47,758 nt of DNA, from contig JBOGXB010000007.1 in the NCBI GenBank assembly GCA_050694215.1, positions 1 to 47,758 of the forward strand. The letters are read 5' to 3'. The first letter of the stretch is position 1; each line of letters opens with the position of its first letter. The notes below the pieces were generated by a model. The model worked only from the letters and a program-made list of their open reading frames with translations. It was not told where the DNA came from and did no database searches. This document shows, one piece after another, positions 33,207 to 41,612 of this stretch. The translations under genes and the position numbers were made by a program. This DNA comes from JBOGXB01 sp050694215 (GTDB lineage Bacteria > Actinomycetota > CADDZG01 > WHSQ01).

Positions 33207-34102
33207 GGCGCGATCGGAGCTCTCTCCACATCGCGGTGGATCAACTTGGCTCCGAAACCCTTGCCGTGGATGAACTCACATATCTCGGCCGCCAGAACGA
33301 CCGACCGGTGCCGTCCACCGGTGCATCCGATCCCGATCGTCAGATAGTGGCGGCCCTCACTCTGGTAACCGGGCAGCAACAACGCCAAGAGGTCGCCGGT
33401 CCGCGCGAGGAAGTCCTGCGTGCCGTCCTGTGACATGACGTACTCCTGCACCTCCTCGTCCAGCCCCGTCTTCTCCCGCAGCCCCTTGACCCAGTGCGGA
33501 TTCGGAAGGAAACGCACGTCCAGCACGATGTCGGCGTCCAGCGGAAGGCCGAACTTGTACCCGAACGAGATGACCGTCGTCTTCAGTCCCTCGACCTGCT
33601 GTTCGCTCTCGAACGCCGCTCCGAGCTTCAGGCGCAGCTCGCGCACCGACAGGTTCGAGGTATCGATGATCAGGTCTGCGCCGTCTCTAAGCGGAGTCAT
33701 GAGATCTCGCTCGCGCTGGATACCGACCTGCACGCGATCCTCCGATGCGAGCGGATGGCGACGCCTGGATGCATCGAAGCGCCGAACGAGGGAATCGTCC
33801 GAGGCCTCGAGGAAGACGATCCGGAAGTTCGAGTAATCGCGCCGCATCTTCTCCAGAGCCCTGTTCGCCTCGGAGAAGAACGTGCCGCCCCTCGCGTCGA
33901 TGACCATGGCGAGACGAGAGATCTCGGTGCCGGGCGCGAGCGCGAGAGACAGCATCTTCTCGATCAGGGCGGGCGGGAGGTTGTCGATCACGAACCACCC
34001 CAGGTCCTCGAAGGCCTTCGCGGCTTCGGATCGCCCGGCGCCCGAGAGCCCACTGATCACCGTCACCTCGACGTGGCTGGTCAGTCGACGGCTTGGTCTC
34101 AT
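33203..34102 (-). CDS. rapZ: RapZ-family RNA-binding/nucleotide-binding protein
   Basis: A 299-residue protein with an N-terminal P-loop GLSGAGRSEA (Arg in place of the usual Walker A Lys, as is common in actinobacterial members) and the C-terminal IGIGCTGGRHRSV block typical of RapZ. In E. coli RapZ is an RNase adapter for glmZ; the actinobacterial role is less well known. It overlaps uvrC and yvcK by four bases each, so all three are translationally coupled. Confidence 0.93.
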   Translation of the reverse strand: MRPSRRLTSHVEVTVISGLSGAGRSEAAKAFEDLGWFVIDNLPPALIEKMLSLALAPGTEISRLAMVIDARGGTFFSEANRALEKMRRDYSNFRIVFLEASDDSLVRRFDASRRRHPLASEDRVQVGIQRERDLMTPLRDGADLIIDTSNLSVRELRLKLGAAFESEQQVEGLKTTVISFGYKFGLPLDADIVLDVRFLPNPHWVKGLREKTGLDEEVQEYVMSQDGTQDFLARTGDLLALLLPGYQSEGRHYLTIGIGCTGGRHRSVVLAAEICEFIHGKGFGAKLIHRDVERAPIAP

Positions 34103-35961
34103 GACGCACGCTCCCGCAACGCGTCGTGCACGGCGTCGGCTACCCCTTTGGGGATCCCGGGTACGTCACGAAGCTCCGCTACGGTGGCCGCACGGATCCG
34201 CCTCACAGATCCGAAGTGTCGCAGAAGTTTCTTCCTGCGGACGTCTCCCAGTCCCGGGATGCCGTCGAGGGCTGAACGCGTCATCTTCTTGCCGCGCCGC
34301 AACCGGTGATAGTCGAGTGCAAAGCGGTGAGCCTCGTCCCGTATCTGCTGCAACAAGTAGAGAGCCTCTGCTCCCCTGGGGATGATGACCGGCTCCGACC
34401 GGGCGGGCAAGTACACCTCTTCCATGCGCTTGGCGAGTGCGACGACCGCAACATCGCTGACGGCCAGCTCGTCGAGCACCTCCACGGCTCGATTGAGCTG
34501 GCCCTTACCTCCGTCGATCACGACGAGGTTCGGTGGATAGGCGAACTTCTGGTTAGCGGGGTCCACAGGCTTCGCACCCTCAGACAGATATCTCGTGAAG
34601 CGTCGGCGGACGACCTCACCCATGTTTGCGACATCGTCCTGCCCCATACCCCACTTGATCGAGAAGCGTCTGTAGTCGGATCGCTTGGGCAGGCCGTCTT
34701 CGAACACGACCATCGAGCCCACTGCTTCCGACGGGCCTGTATTCGAGATGTCGAAGCACTCGATTCGCAGCGGCGCCTCCTCCAGCCCGAGGTGGTCCTG
34801 CAGCTCCTTGAGCTGCCTGCTGCGCGCGGCGAAGTCGCTCGAGCGTTTGAGGCGATGCTCGGTGAAGGCCTGACGTGCGTTCTCCGTCACCGTCTCGAGC
34901 AACGTGCGTTTCTCACCTCGCCGCGGAACCCGGATGCGCGCGGCCGAGCCTCTCTCTTCGCCGAACCATCGCTCGAGCAGCTCGTTCTCGTCGGGTTCCA
35001 CCGGCACGAGCACCTGCCTGGGTACCTCGCTTTCCGAGTAGAGACGTTCGAGGAACGTGCGGATGAGACCGGGAGTATCGAGATCCTCGACCTTGTCGAC
35101 GATGAATCCCTTACGTCCCGTGACGCGCCCCTTCCGTACGAAGAACACCTGGAAAGCGGCCTCGAGCTCGTCCTGCACGAGGCTGATCACGTCCATTTCC
35201 ACCTTGGTGCCAGATACCATCTGCTGCCGCTCGATCACCTTGCGCACGTTCGCGAGCTGATCGCGCAGCTTTGCTGCGTACTCGTACTCCTGTTGAGAGG
35301 AGGCCTCGTTCATGGATGCTTCGAGTCGCGCCACGACGGGCTTGGTATTGCCGTCGAGGAAGTCGCAGAGGTCGAGAGCGATGCGGCGGTGCTCTTCGGC
35401 CGAGATAGCTCCGACACAGGGACCGGCGCAGCGCTCGATGTGGAATAGCAGACACGGCCTGCCGCGCCTGCGGCAGCGATCAAAGACCCCCTGCGAGCAC
35501 GTTCGCATCGGGAACGTTCTCAGTAGGTGATCGAGTGTGTCTCGGATTGCGTACGCGTGCGCGTAGGGTCCGAAGTAACGGACACCCTTTCGTCTGGCCC
35601 CCCTCATGACCCGCGCCCGCGGAAACTCCTCGTCGAGCGTTACCGCCAGGTATGGGTAGCTCTTATCGTCTCGGTACCGGACGTTGTAGCGAGGCCGGTG
35701 TTGCTTGATCAGGCTCACCTCGAGATGCAGTGCCTCTATCTCGCTGTCGGTCACGATGCATTCGACGCTCGCCGCGGCCTCGGTCATGGCCGCCGTGCGA
35801 GGGTGCAGTTCAGGGCCGAAGTAGTTGGAGACCCGGCTTCGTAAGGACTTCGCCTTGCCCACGTAGATCACCCGCGCCTGAGCGTCCCGGAACAGGTAGA
35901 CGCCGGGCTGCGTGGGAACGGTGCCGGGGCCGGGCTTCTCGAGCTTGGTGGTGGTGGGCAT
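34099..35961 (-). CDS. uvrC: Excinuclease ABC subunit C
   Basis: A 620-residue nucleotide-excision-repair nuclease. A GIY-YIG domain at about 15-95 (PGVYLFRDAQARVIYVGKAK) makes the 3' incision. A UVR motif near 210-240 (EYEYAAKLRDQL) contacts UvrB. An RNase H-like domain (IECFDISNTGPSEAVGS) makes the 5' incision. Tandem helix-hairpin-helix motifs lie at the C-terminus (IPGLGDVRRKKLLRHFGSV). ATG at 35961 is used; a GTG directly before it is possible. The order uvrC-rapZ-yvcK is conserved in actinobacteria. Confidence 0.96.
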   Translation of the reverse strand: MPTTTKLEKPGPGTVPTQPGVYLFRDAQARVIYVGKAKSLRSRVSNYFGPELHPRTAAMTEAAASVECIVTDSEIEALHLEVSLIKQHRPRYNVRYRDDKSYPYLAVTLDEEFPRARVMRGARRKGVRYFGPYAHAYAIRDTLDHLLRTFPMRTCSQGVFDRCRRRGRPCLLFHIERCAGPCVGAISAEEHRRIALDLCDFLDGNTKPVVARLEASMNEASSQQEYEYAAKLRDQLANVRKVIERQQMVSGTKVEMDVISLVQDELEAAFQVFFVRKGRVTGRKGFIVDKVEDLDTPGLIRTFLERLYSESEVPRQVLVPVEPDENELLERWFGEERGSAARIRVPRRGEKRTLLETVTENARQAFTEHRLKRSSDFAARSRQLKELQDHLGLEEAPLRIECFDISNTGPSEAVGSMVVFEDGLPKRSDYRRFSIKWGMGQDDVANMGEVVRRRFTRYLSEGAKPVDPANQKFAYPPNLVVIDGGKGQLNRAVEVLDELAVSDVAVVALAKRMEEVYLPARSEPVIIPRGAEALYLLQQIRDEAHRFALDYHRLRRGKKMTRSALDGIPGLGDVRRKKLLRHFGSVRRIRAATVAELRDVPGIPKGVADAVHDALRERAS

Positions 35962-36134
35962 CACCCCTCAATTGTCCCGCGCCCCTTCATGCCCCTGGGC
36001 AGGGCCCTTGGGGAGAGCCCCAGCCCCAGGCGACCTCCCCGCCAGGCGGCGGGCCGGCAGGAACGAGCCCCGTGCCGCCGAACCTAGACCGCGAAGCCCA
36101 TCCGTTTCCTCACGCGACCCCAAGGAAGGATTCC
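35962..36134. promoter_or_regulatory. Divergent uvrC/subtilase intergenic region with nested hairpin
   Basis: A 173-base, very GC-rich gap between divergent genes. At 35994-36030 CCTGGG pairs with CCCAGG around an inner GGGG-AGAG-CCCC hairpin. Further GC-rich inverted words follow up to the subtilase start. The region must hold both promoters. It could also be a structured 5' leader of the subtilase mRNA, but no known riboswitch consensus was recognised. Confidence 0.4.
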
Positions 36135-37538
36135 ATGACATCCACACGCCGCTTCCGGACCAAGCTCCTCGTGGCCGCGCTGGCGGCGTCGGCACTGTCC
36201 TCCTCCGCCCTGATGTCCGCCCCGGCCTCGGCCGTCGGCGCCCTGCCGACAAAGCTCGATCCCGAGATCCTTGCCGACTACTCCTCGGGGCGAGCAATCG
36301 TCGGCTTCACCCACGACGTGCGCCCCGCCACGATCCGCCGCCTCGCCCACGCGGGGATCACAGCCGCAGTGCGCATCGATACGATCGATGCAGTGGGCGT
36401 GATCGGTTCGCTCGACGCGTACAAGAAGATCGCCACCTGGCGCGATGTGCGATATGTCGACGCGGACTCGCCTCTGCGCTGGAACAACTACGCCGCCAAG
36501 AAGGACACCCGCGTCACCGACGTCCGCAAGGGCGTTCGGCCGCTCAATCGCAAGTACACGGGTAAGGGCGTGACCGTAGCGGTGGTGGACACGGGTATCG
36601 AAGACGACCACCCGGATCTCGCAGGCCGCGTCGTCAAGCACGTGAACTTCGAGCCCGCGTGGTTCTTCGACATGATCAACGACGGCGTCTTCTCCGACCA
36701 GGTGGCGGAGGGGACCGGTAACCCGGTCGACTCCTACGGGCACGGAACCCACGTGGCGGGGATCGTCGGCGGAACGGGGGCCGCGGCGGGCAACGAAGTG
36801 GACATGAGCGGCGTCGCACCCGGAGCCAGGCTCGTCAACATCAAGATCGCCGACGTCCACCAAGGCGTCGATTGCAGTATCCCCTGTGACATCGGCTGGG
36901 AGATGAACGCCCTGGTTGCATACGAGTGGGTGATCGAGCATCGCAACGCGAAGGAGCTCGGCGGAATAGATATCGTCACGAACTCGTGGTCGACCTTCGA
37001 GGTCGACTCCGAAGTCGAGCCCATCAGCCTCATCGTGCAGGCCGCCTATAGAAAGGGACTCGTAAACGTGTTCGCGGCCGGCAACGATGGGCCCGACAAG
37101 AACACCGTCGCCCTTGGTCCGAACAGCCTCGAGGAGAGCATCACCGTCGCGGCGGCGTGCAAGAGCGTCGACTCTTGTGGCAAGGGAAAGATCGCGGAGT
37201 TCTCGAGCCGCGGGCCACAGGTCGACATCGCAGCTCCCGGAGACAACATCTACTCGACCGTCGCCCAGGCGTCCGTCCTATGGCCCATCGGCGAGCACAG
37301 TCCTCCCGGATCGCCCGCCAACGCGTTCCACTACACGGGGTTCAGCGGGACGTCGATGGCGACCCCGCACATTGCCGGCATCGTGGCGCTGATGCTCCAG
37401 GCCAATCCGAGACTCACGCCGGCCAAAGTCGAGAAGATCCTGACCGCGACCGCCACCGACATGGGAAGCCGCGGCTTCGACACGTCGTGGGGCTTCGGGA
37501 TGGCCAACGCGCTCAAGGCGGTCGCGAGAGCCCGATAA
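36135..37538 (+). CDS. Secreted subtilisin-like serine protease (S8 family)
   Basis: A 467-residue exported protease. A Sec-type signal peptide (1-33, ending SAPASA) is followed by an inhibitor-I9-like prosegment (about 40-115; SGRAIVGFTHDVRP). The catalytic domain has Asp152 (VAVVDTGI), His203 (YGHGTHVAG), oxyanion Asn317 (AAGNDG) and Ser407 (GTSMATPH). Four cysteines in the domain may form disulfides. ATG at 36135 is preferred because AAGGAAGGA precedes it by four bases and the signal peptide begins there. It is a single-gene unit ended by a clear terminator. Confidence 0.93.
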   Translation: MTSTRRFRTKLLVAALAASALSSSALMSAPASAVGALPTKLDPEILADYSSGRAIVGFTHDVRPATIRRLAHAGITAAVRIDTIDAVGVIGSLDAYKKIATWRDVRYVDADSPLRWNNYAAKKDTRVTDVRKGVRPLNRKYTGKGVTVAVVDTGIEDDHPDLAGRVVKHVNFEPAWFFDMINDGVFSDQVAEGTGNPVDSYGHGTHVAGIVGGTGAAAGNEVDMSGVAPGARLVNIKIADVHQGVDCSIPCDIGWEMNALVAYEWVIEHRNAKELGGIDIVTNSWSTFEVDSEVEPISLIVQAAYRKGLVNVFAAGNDGPDKNTVALGPNSLEESITVAAACKSVDSCGKGKIAEFSSRGPQVDIAAPGDNIYSTVAQASVLWPIGEHSPPGSPANAFHYTGFSGTSMATPHIAGIVALMLQANPRLTPAKVEKILTATATDMGSRGFDTSWGFGMANALKAVARAR

Positions 37539-37562
37539 AGCGCTCGATCCAATCCGTTGTGA

Positions 37563-37597
37563 GAGCCCGTCGTACCCCGGCGGGCTCTTTCTTCTTT
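37563..37597 (+). terminator. Rho-independent terminator of the subtilase gene
   Basis: GAGCCCG (37563-37569) pairs perfectly with CGGGCTC (37581-37587) across an 11-base loop and is followed by TTTCTTCTTT. It begins 24 bases after the subtilase stop. It is the clearest intrinsic terminator in the window. Confidence 0.85.
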
Positions 37598-37669
37598 GCG
37601 TCCTGAGCGGCTGTGGCTGGTGCTCACGATGCAAAGAAGGGCTATGTCTCTACCGAGCGGCGACGGAGC

Positions 37670-38338
37670 TCAGCTCAGGAGGTCGGGCCTTCGCTCTCGC
37701 GTGAGCTCCTCCGCTCGGTCCATGCGCCATCGCTCGACCGCGCCATGGTCGCCCGAGACCAGGACCTCGGGCACCTTCCACCCCCGGAACTCCGCCGGAC
37801 GCGTGTAATGCGGATACTCGAGCAAGCCGGCGGCATGGGATTCGGAGCGGAGCGACTCAGGGTTGCCGACGACCCCGGGGACCAAACGACTCACGGCCTC
37901 GACCACGACCAGCGCCGCAACCTCTCCCCCGGCGAGGACGTAGTCACCGATCGAGACCTCCTCGTCGACGAGGTGATCCGCCACGCGCTGGTCCACTCCC
38001 TCGTAGCGGCCGCAGATCAGGATGAGGTGTTCTCGACCGGCGAGGCGGGAGGCGATCCCGTGATCGAGCCTCGTACCCCGTGGCGAGAGAAGTACGACGT
38101 GCGAGCTCTCCTTGCGGACCGCTTCAACTGCGGCGAAGAGGGGCTCGGGACGCATCACCATGCCGGCTCCCCCGCCGTAGGGCTCGTCGTCGACCACCCG
38201 GTGCCTTCCGAGACCGTGCTCCCGGAGGTCGCTAACGGAGACCTCGATCCTTCCAGCCTCCACCGCCCTGCCGAGCAAGCTGGTGCGAAGGGGCGCGTCG
38301 AAGAGCTCCGGGAACAACGTGACGACATCGATCCTCAT
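37670..38338 (-). CDS. trmD: tRNA (guanine37-N1)-methyltransferase TrmD
   Basis: A 222-residue SPOUT methyltransferase that makes m1G37 and prevents frameshifting. The N-terminus RIDVVTLFPELFDAPL, the block DDEPYGGGAGMVM, and the knotted SAM site LICGRYEGVDQRV plus SIGDYVLAGGE are diagnostic. The start directly abuts the rimM stop (TAG then ATG). rplS usually follows trmD, but here the operon ends against the convergent subtilase terminator. Confidence 0.96.
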   Translation of the reverse strand: MRIDVVTLFPELFDAPLRTSLLGRAVEAGRIEVSVSDLREHGLGRHRVVDDEPYGGGAGMVMRPEPLFAAVEAVRKESSHVVLLSPRGTRLDHGIASRLAGREHLILICGRYEGVDQRVADHLVDEEVSIGDYVLAGGEVAALVVVEAVSRLVPGVVGNPESLRSESHAAGLLEYPHYTRPAEFRGWKVPEVLVSGDHGAVERWRMDRAEELTRERRPDLLS

Positions 38339-38839
38339 CTAGTCGATCAGCCCTTCGGGTGGGTCGATCGTCACCACACGTGCATCCGTATCGACCTCGA
38401 CGACGATCGCCTCGACCATGGGGATGAGCCTCTCACCGCCCGGCGTTGCGACGCGCATGAGGTCCTGCGCGGTTCCGGGTACAACCTCGGACAGGCGGCC
38501 GACCTCGGTGCCTGCGGCCGTCCGCACCTCGCAACCGACGAGCTGATGTGCCCAGAACTCCCCTGGCTCCAGCTCGCGGACCTGAGACCTCGGGACGTAG
38601 AGGGCGCCCCTCACCGAGTCGGCGGCCTCGAGATCGTCCACGTCCTCGAACTTGACCAGCAAACGGTTCCGGTGCGATCGCGCCGACTCGACCACCAGCT
38701 CCCGGCCGTCCGCATGCACCAGACGCGACCCGGGCTCGAAACGCAATGGATCGTCGGAGATGCGAACCACATAGACCTCGCCGCCAACACCGTGGGGCCT
38801 GCCGACATCGCCCGCAAGCAACAGCTCCGGCTCTTTCAT
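38339..38839 (-). CDS. rimM: Ribosome maturation factor RimM
   Basis: A 166-residue protein with the N-terminal RimM barrel (LLLAGDVGRPHGVGGEVYV) and a C-terminal PRC-barrel (FWAHQLVGCEVRTAAGTEVG and LIPMVEAIVVEVD). It helps assemble the 30S head by binding S19. It lies 18 bases downstream of khpA in the usual rpsP-khpA-rimM-trmD order. Confidence 0.95.
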   Translation of the reverse strand: MKEPELLLAGDVGRPHGVGGEVYVVRISDDPLRFEPGSRLVHADGRELVVESARSHRNRLLVKFEDVDDLEAADSVRGALYVPRSQVRELEPGEFWAHQLVGCEVRTAAGTEVGRLSEVVPGTAQDLMRVATPGGERLIPMVEAIVVEVDTDARVVTIDPPEGLID

Positions 38840-38857
38840 CTGGCACGTGGGTGGAGG

Positions 38858-39094
38858 CTAGTCCACCACCTCGACCATGACGCTGCGGTCCTCCCGCTGG
38901 CCGGCGGCGCGGGCCAGGGCCCTGATTGAGCGGATGATCCGTCCTCGCTTGCCGATGATCTTGCCCATGTCGTCGGGGGCCACGGAGATCTCGAGGACGG
39001 TCGCGCCCCTGTCTCCCTCGGTCTCGCTGATCTCCATCTCGTCCGGCTCGTCCAGGAGCCATGGTCCGAGGTACTCCACGAGAGCCCGGGTCAT
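38858..39094 (-). CDS. khpA: KH-domain RNA-binding protein KhpA
   Basis: A 78-residue single KH domain. The nucleic-acid loop is GKIIGKRGRIIRSIRALARA. In Firmicutes KhpA pairs with KhpB as an RNA chaperone linked to cell-size control; in actinobacteria the gene sits between rpsP and rimM, as here. The ATG overlaps the rpsP stop by four bases. Confidence 0.94.
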   Translation of the reverse strand: MTRALVEYLGPWLLDEPDEMEISETEGDRGATVLEISVAPDDMGKIIGKRGRIIRSIRALARAAGQREDRSVMVEVVD

Positions 39095-39498
39095 CCCTTG
39101 GTCTCCTCCTCGGTTGCCTCTTCGGGCTCGGCCTCGGGGATCACCGCCGGCTCCACGCCGGCTTCTCCCTCGTCCTCGGCCACCGACGCCGCCGGAGTCG
39201 CCTTCACCGATCCCGCCCGAGTGGCCTTTGCAGAGGGCGTCTGCTCCGGTGCGCCGTCTCCGCCGCTCCTGGCGATCTCGATCAGTTTGCGCACCTGGGC
39301 GGAGGGCTGGGCACCGACCCCGAGCCAGTAATCCGCCCGCTCGGTGTCGATCGCCACGAAGGAGGGCTCGATCCGGGGGTTGTAGTGCCCGATCGACTCG
39401 ATGATCCGGCCGTCGCGGGGGCTGCGCTGGTCGGCGACGACCACGCGATAGGTCGGCTGCTTCGTTTTGCCGACGCGCATCAACCTGATACGTACCAC
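39091..39498 (-). CDS. rpsP: 30S ribosomal protein S16 with long C-terminal tail
   Basis: Residues 1-85 are S16 (VRIRLMRVGKTKQPTYRVVV, RDGRIIESIGHYNPR, DYWLGVGAQPSAQVRKL). A further 50 residues are low-complexity Ala/Glu/Pro-rich sequence, giving 135 residues against 80-90 in many bacteria. Tails of this kind are known in actinobacterial S16 and are likely disordered on the ribosome surface. The start is GTG at 39498. Confidence 0.95.
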   Translation of the reverse strand: MVRIRLMRVGKTKQPTYRVVVADQRSPRDGRIIESIGHYNPRIEPSFVAIDTERADYWLGVGAQPSAQVRKLIEIARSGGDGAPEQTPSAKATRAGSVKATPAASVAEDEGEAGVEPAVIPEAEPEEATEEETKG

Positions 39499-39545
39499 GG
39501 TGACTCCTAGTGGGGAAGATACGGAAGAAGAGGCATCCTAGCAGC

Positions 39546-40892
39546 TCAGAGGTCCATCCCGGGGGGCAGCTTCATGCCCCCGGGCAGCCGCATCTTCTTG
39601 CCTCCACCACCCGACATCGTCTTCACCATCTTGCGCACCTCACCGAACTGCTTCACCAGCCGGTTGACGTCCTGGATGGTCGTCCCCGAGCCGGTGGCGA
39701 TGCGTTTGCGGCGCCTGCCTTTGATGACCGAGGGATTGTTGCGCTCCTGAGGGGTCATCGATCGGATCATCGCTTCGATCTTCGGGAGCTGGCTGTCTAC
39801 TTGATCGTCGCCGAGCGGCAGCTTCGACATGCCCGGCAGCATCCCCATCACCTGGGATAGCGGCCCCATCTTCTTGAGCGCCTGCATCTGACCGAGGAAG
39901 TCCTCGAAGGTGAACTCCGCCTTGCGAAGCTTCTCCTCCATCTTGCGCGCCTCGGTCTCGTCGAACGCCTCCTCGGCCTTCTCGATGAGCGTGAGGACGT
40001 CACCCATCCCGAGGATCCGCGAGGCCATGCGGTCGGGATGGAAGGGCTCGAGATCGTCGATCTTCTCCCCCACCCCCGCGAACTTGATCGGTCGGTCGGT
40101 CACGTAGCTCATCGAGAGGGCCGCTCCGCCGCGCGCGTCCCCGTCGAGCTTCGTGAGGACGATCCCGGTTAGGTCCACCTCCGCGAGGAACGCCTCGGCC
40201 ACGTTGACCGCGTCCTGGCCCGTCATCGCATCGCATACGAGCAGGATCTCGGTCGGGTCCACGGCCTTGGCGATCTTGCTCAGCTCGGCCATCAGCTCGG
40301 CGTCGACGTGCATCCGGCCCGAGGTGTCGACGATGAGGTCGGTGTAGCCATCTGCCCCGGCCTCCTTGCGGGCCCTGCCTGCCACTCCGGGTGCGTCCTC
40401 GGTCCGCATCTCCGCGTGGACGGGCACCCCGACCTGCTCGCCGAGGAGCTCGAGCTGGCGGATGGCGGCGGGACGACGGAGGTCGCAGGCGGCGAGCAGC
40501 GGTCTGCGGCCCTGCTGCTTGAGCAAACGCGCGAGCTTCGCCGCCGCGGTGGTCTTACCGGAGCCCTGGAGCCCCGCCATCACGATGACCCTTGGGGGGG
40601 CCGGTGAGCTCTCGAGCGCCGCCGCCTCGTGACCCAGGATGTCGATCAAGGCGGCATGAACGAGCTTGATCACCTGCTGCGCGGGGGTGAGGCTCTTGTG
40701 GATCTCGGCTCCCGCGGCTCGCTCGCGCACGTCGGCCACGAACGCCTTCACGACCTTGAGGGACACGTCGGCCTCGAGCAGCGCCAGCCGGATCTCGCGC
40801 AGGACCTCGTCGACTTGCTTCTCGGACAGTCGCCCGCGCGACCGCAGGCGCGTGAAGATGTCGTCGAGCCGGCCGCTCAGTGTGTCGAACAT
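39546..40892 (-). CDS. ffh: Signal recognition particle protein Ffh
   Basis: A 448-residue SRP GTPase. It has an N domain (1-90), a G domain with P-loop GLQGSGKTT (107-115), DTSGRMH and TKLDGDARGG, and a methionine-rich M domain from about 310 that binds SRP RNA and signal peptides (FLGQMQALKKMGPLSQVMGM). The C-terminus is glycine/methionine-rich. It is upstream of rpsP with 47 bases between and works with FtsY, encoded at 42534-43643. Confidence 0.96.
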   Translation of the reverse strand: MFDTLSGRLDDIFTRLRSRGRLSEKQVDEVLREIRLALLEADVSLKVVKAFVADVRERAAGAEIHKSLTPAQQVIKLVHAALIDILGHEAAALESSPAPPRVIVMAGLQGSGKTTAAAKLARLLKQQGRRPLLAACDLRRPAAIRQLELLGEQVGVPVHAEMRTEDAPGVAGRARKEAGADGYTDLIVDTSGRMHVDAELMAELSKIAKAVDPTEILLVCDAMTGQDAVNVAEAFLAEVDLTGIVLTKLDGDARGGAALSMSYVTDRPIKFAGVGEKIDDLEPFHPDRMASRILGMGDVLTLIEKAEEAFDETEARKMEEKLRKAEFTFEDFLGQMQALKKMGPLSQVMGMLPGMSKLPLGDDQVDSQLPKIEAMIRSMTPQERNNPSVIKGRRRKRIATGSGTTIQDVNRLVKQFGEVRKMVKTMSGGGGKKMRLPGGMKLPPGMDL

Positions 40893-40951
40893 GAGCTTAG
40901 GTTACGAGGCCTTGGCGGCAAGCCGGTCTCCGACCCACGGACTCGGATTCA

Positions 40952-40998
40952 TTCTGTGGCGAGAAACCCTCATCGGTGACGGAGAACACGCCACAGAA
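40952..40998. promoter_or_regulatory. 10-bp inverted repeat upstream of ffh
   Basis: TTCTGTGGCG (40952-40961) and its exact reverse complement CGCCACAGAA (40989-40998) flank a 27-base loop in the 210-base gap between ffh and the divergent membrane-protein gene. It may be an operator, a terminator remnant or part of a small RNA. The conserved SRP-RNA tetraloop motifs were looked for and not seen. Confidence 0.4.
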
Positions 40999-41102
40999 CC
41001 ACGGAATAGTGAGGATGAAAGCCTGCCAGATTTCTCGCTAAACAACCGAGTTCCCTGATACAGGAACGACCGGTGCTATGAAGAAAAGGCTGAGGAGAAA
41101 CG

Positions 41103-41504
41103 ATGGTAACCGGTCGAGACAGAACGAGTTCGAACAGACGGATGAAAGGCGAACTCGTGATCCGAGCCACGGCTGCACTTCTGGGCGCCGCTGCATTCAT
41201 GCCCTGGTATTCATCCAAGGCTCTAGTTAATCAGGACACCTACTTGGGCAACCCGCTGCCGTGGATCGACTGGCTTCTAATAGTGGCCGCAGTGGCCGCG
41301 GTTATTAAGCCGGCGCTTGCGTTCGTTCCAGCCCTCATCGGAGTGATCGACGTCAGCCTTGGAGCGCTGTTGATGTACGGCGATGCCGCCGAAGGAATAG
41401 ACGTTCAGCTGCTCCCGGGACTCCCGCTCGCCGCCGTTGCAACCCTTGCACTCCTGACGGCAGCCAAGCAACGGGGCGCATTGAGGTCTGCGCCAGGTGT
41501 CTAG
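41103..41504 (+). CDS. Small hypothetical membrane protein
   Basis: A 133-residue protein with about three or four hydrophobic segments (roughly 20-35, 58-78, 80-98 and 106-122). GGAG precedes the ATG by seven bases. It is the only plus-strand gene inside the minus-strand ffh-ftsY block, and its base composition appears less GC-rich than its neighbours, so it could be a later arrival. No family was recognised. Confidence 0.6.
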   Translation: MVTGRDRTSSNRRMKGELVIRATAALLGAAAFMPWYSSKALVNQDTYLGNPLPWIDWLLIVAAVAAVIKPALAFVPALIGVIDVSLGALLMYGDAAEGIDVQLLPGLPLAAVATLALLTAAKQRGALRSAPGV

Positions 41505-41612
41505 TTCTTCGCCGTCGAGATCGCAGCCCGCGAGGATCGACCGAAGGCCGCTTCCAAACCACCCGCTTCCAGTCGTACCGCGAGATGTTGTGCACGACCC
41601 GCGTTCTGCCGT

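Noticed and set aside
36020..36134. Possible ydaO/c-di-AMP or cobalamin riboswitch before the secreted subtilase
   Set aside because: The leader is GC-rich and structured, but the conserved core words of either riboswitch are not present.
35730..36134. A 135-residue N-terminal extension of the subtilase reading back into uvrC
   Set aside because: It is antisense to the uvrC 5' end; a good Shine-Dalgarno and signal peptide start at 36135.
40893..41102. SRP RNA gene next to ffh
   Set aside because: The inverted repeat is present, but the conserved GGAAGG and AGCAG core of SRP RNA was not found.
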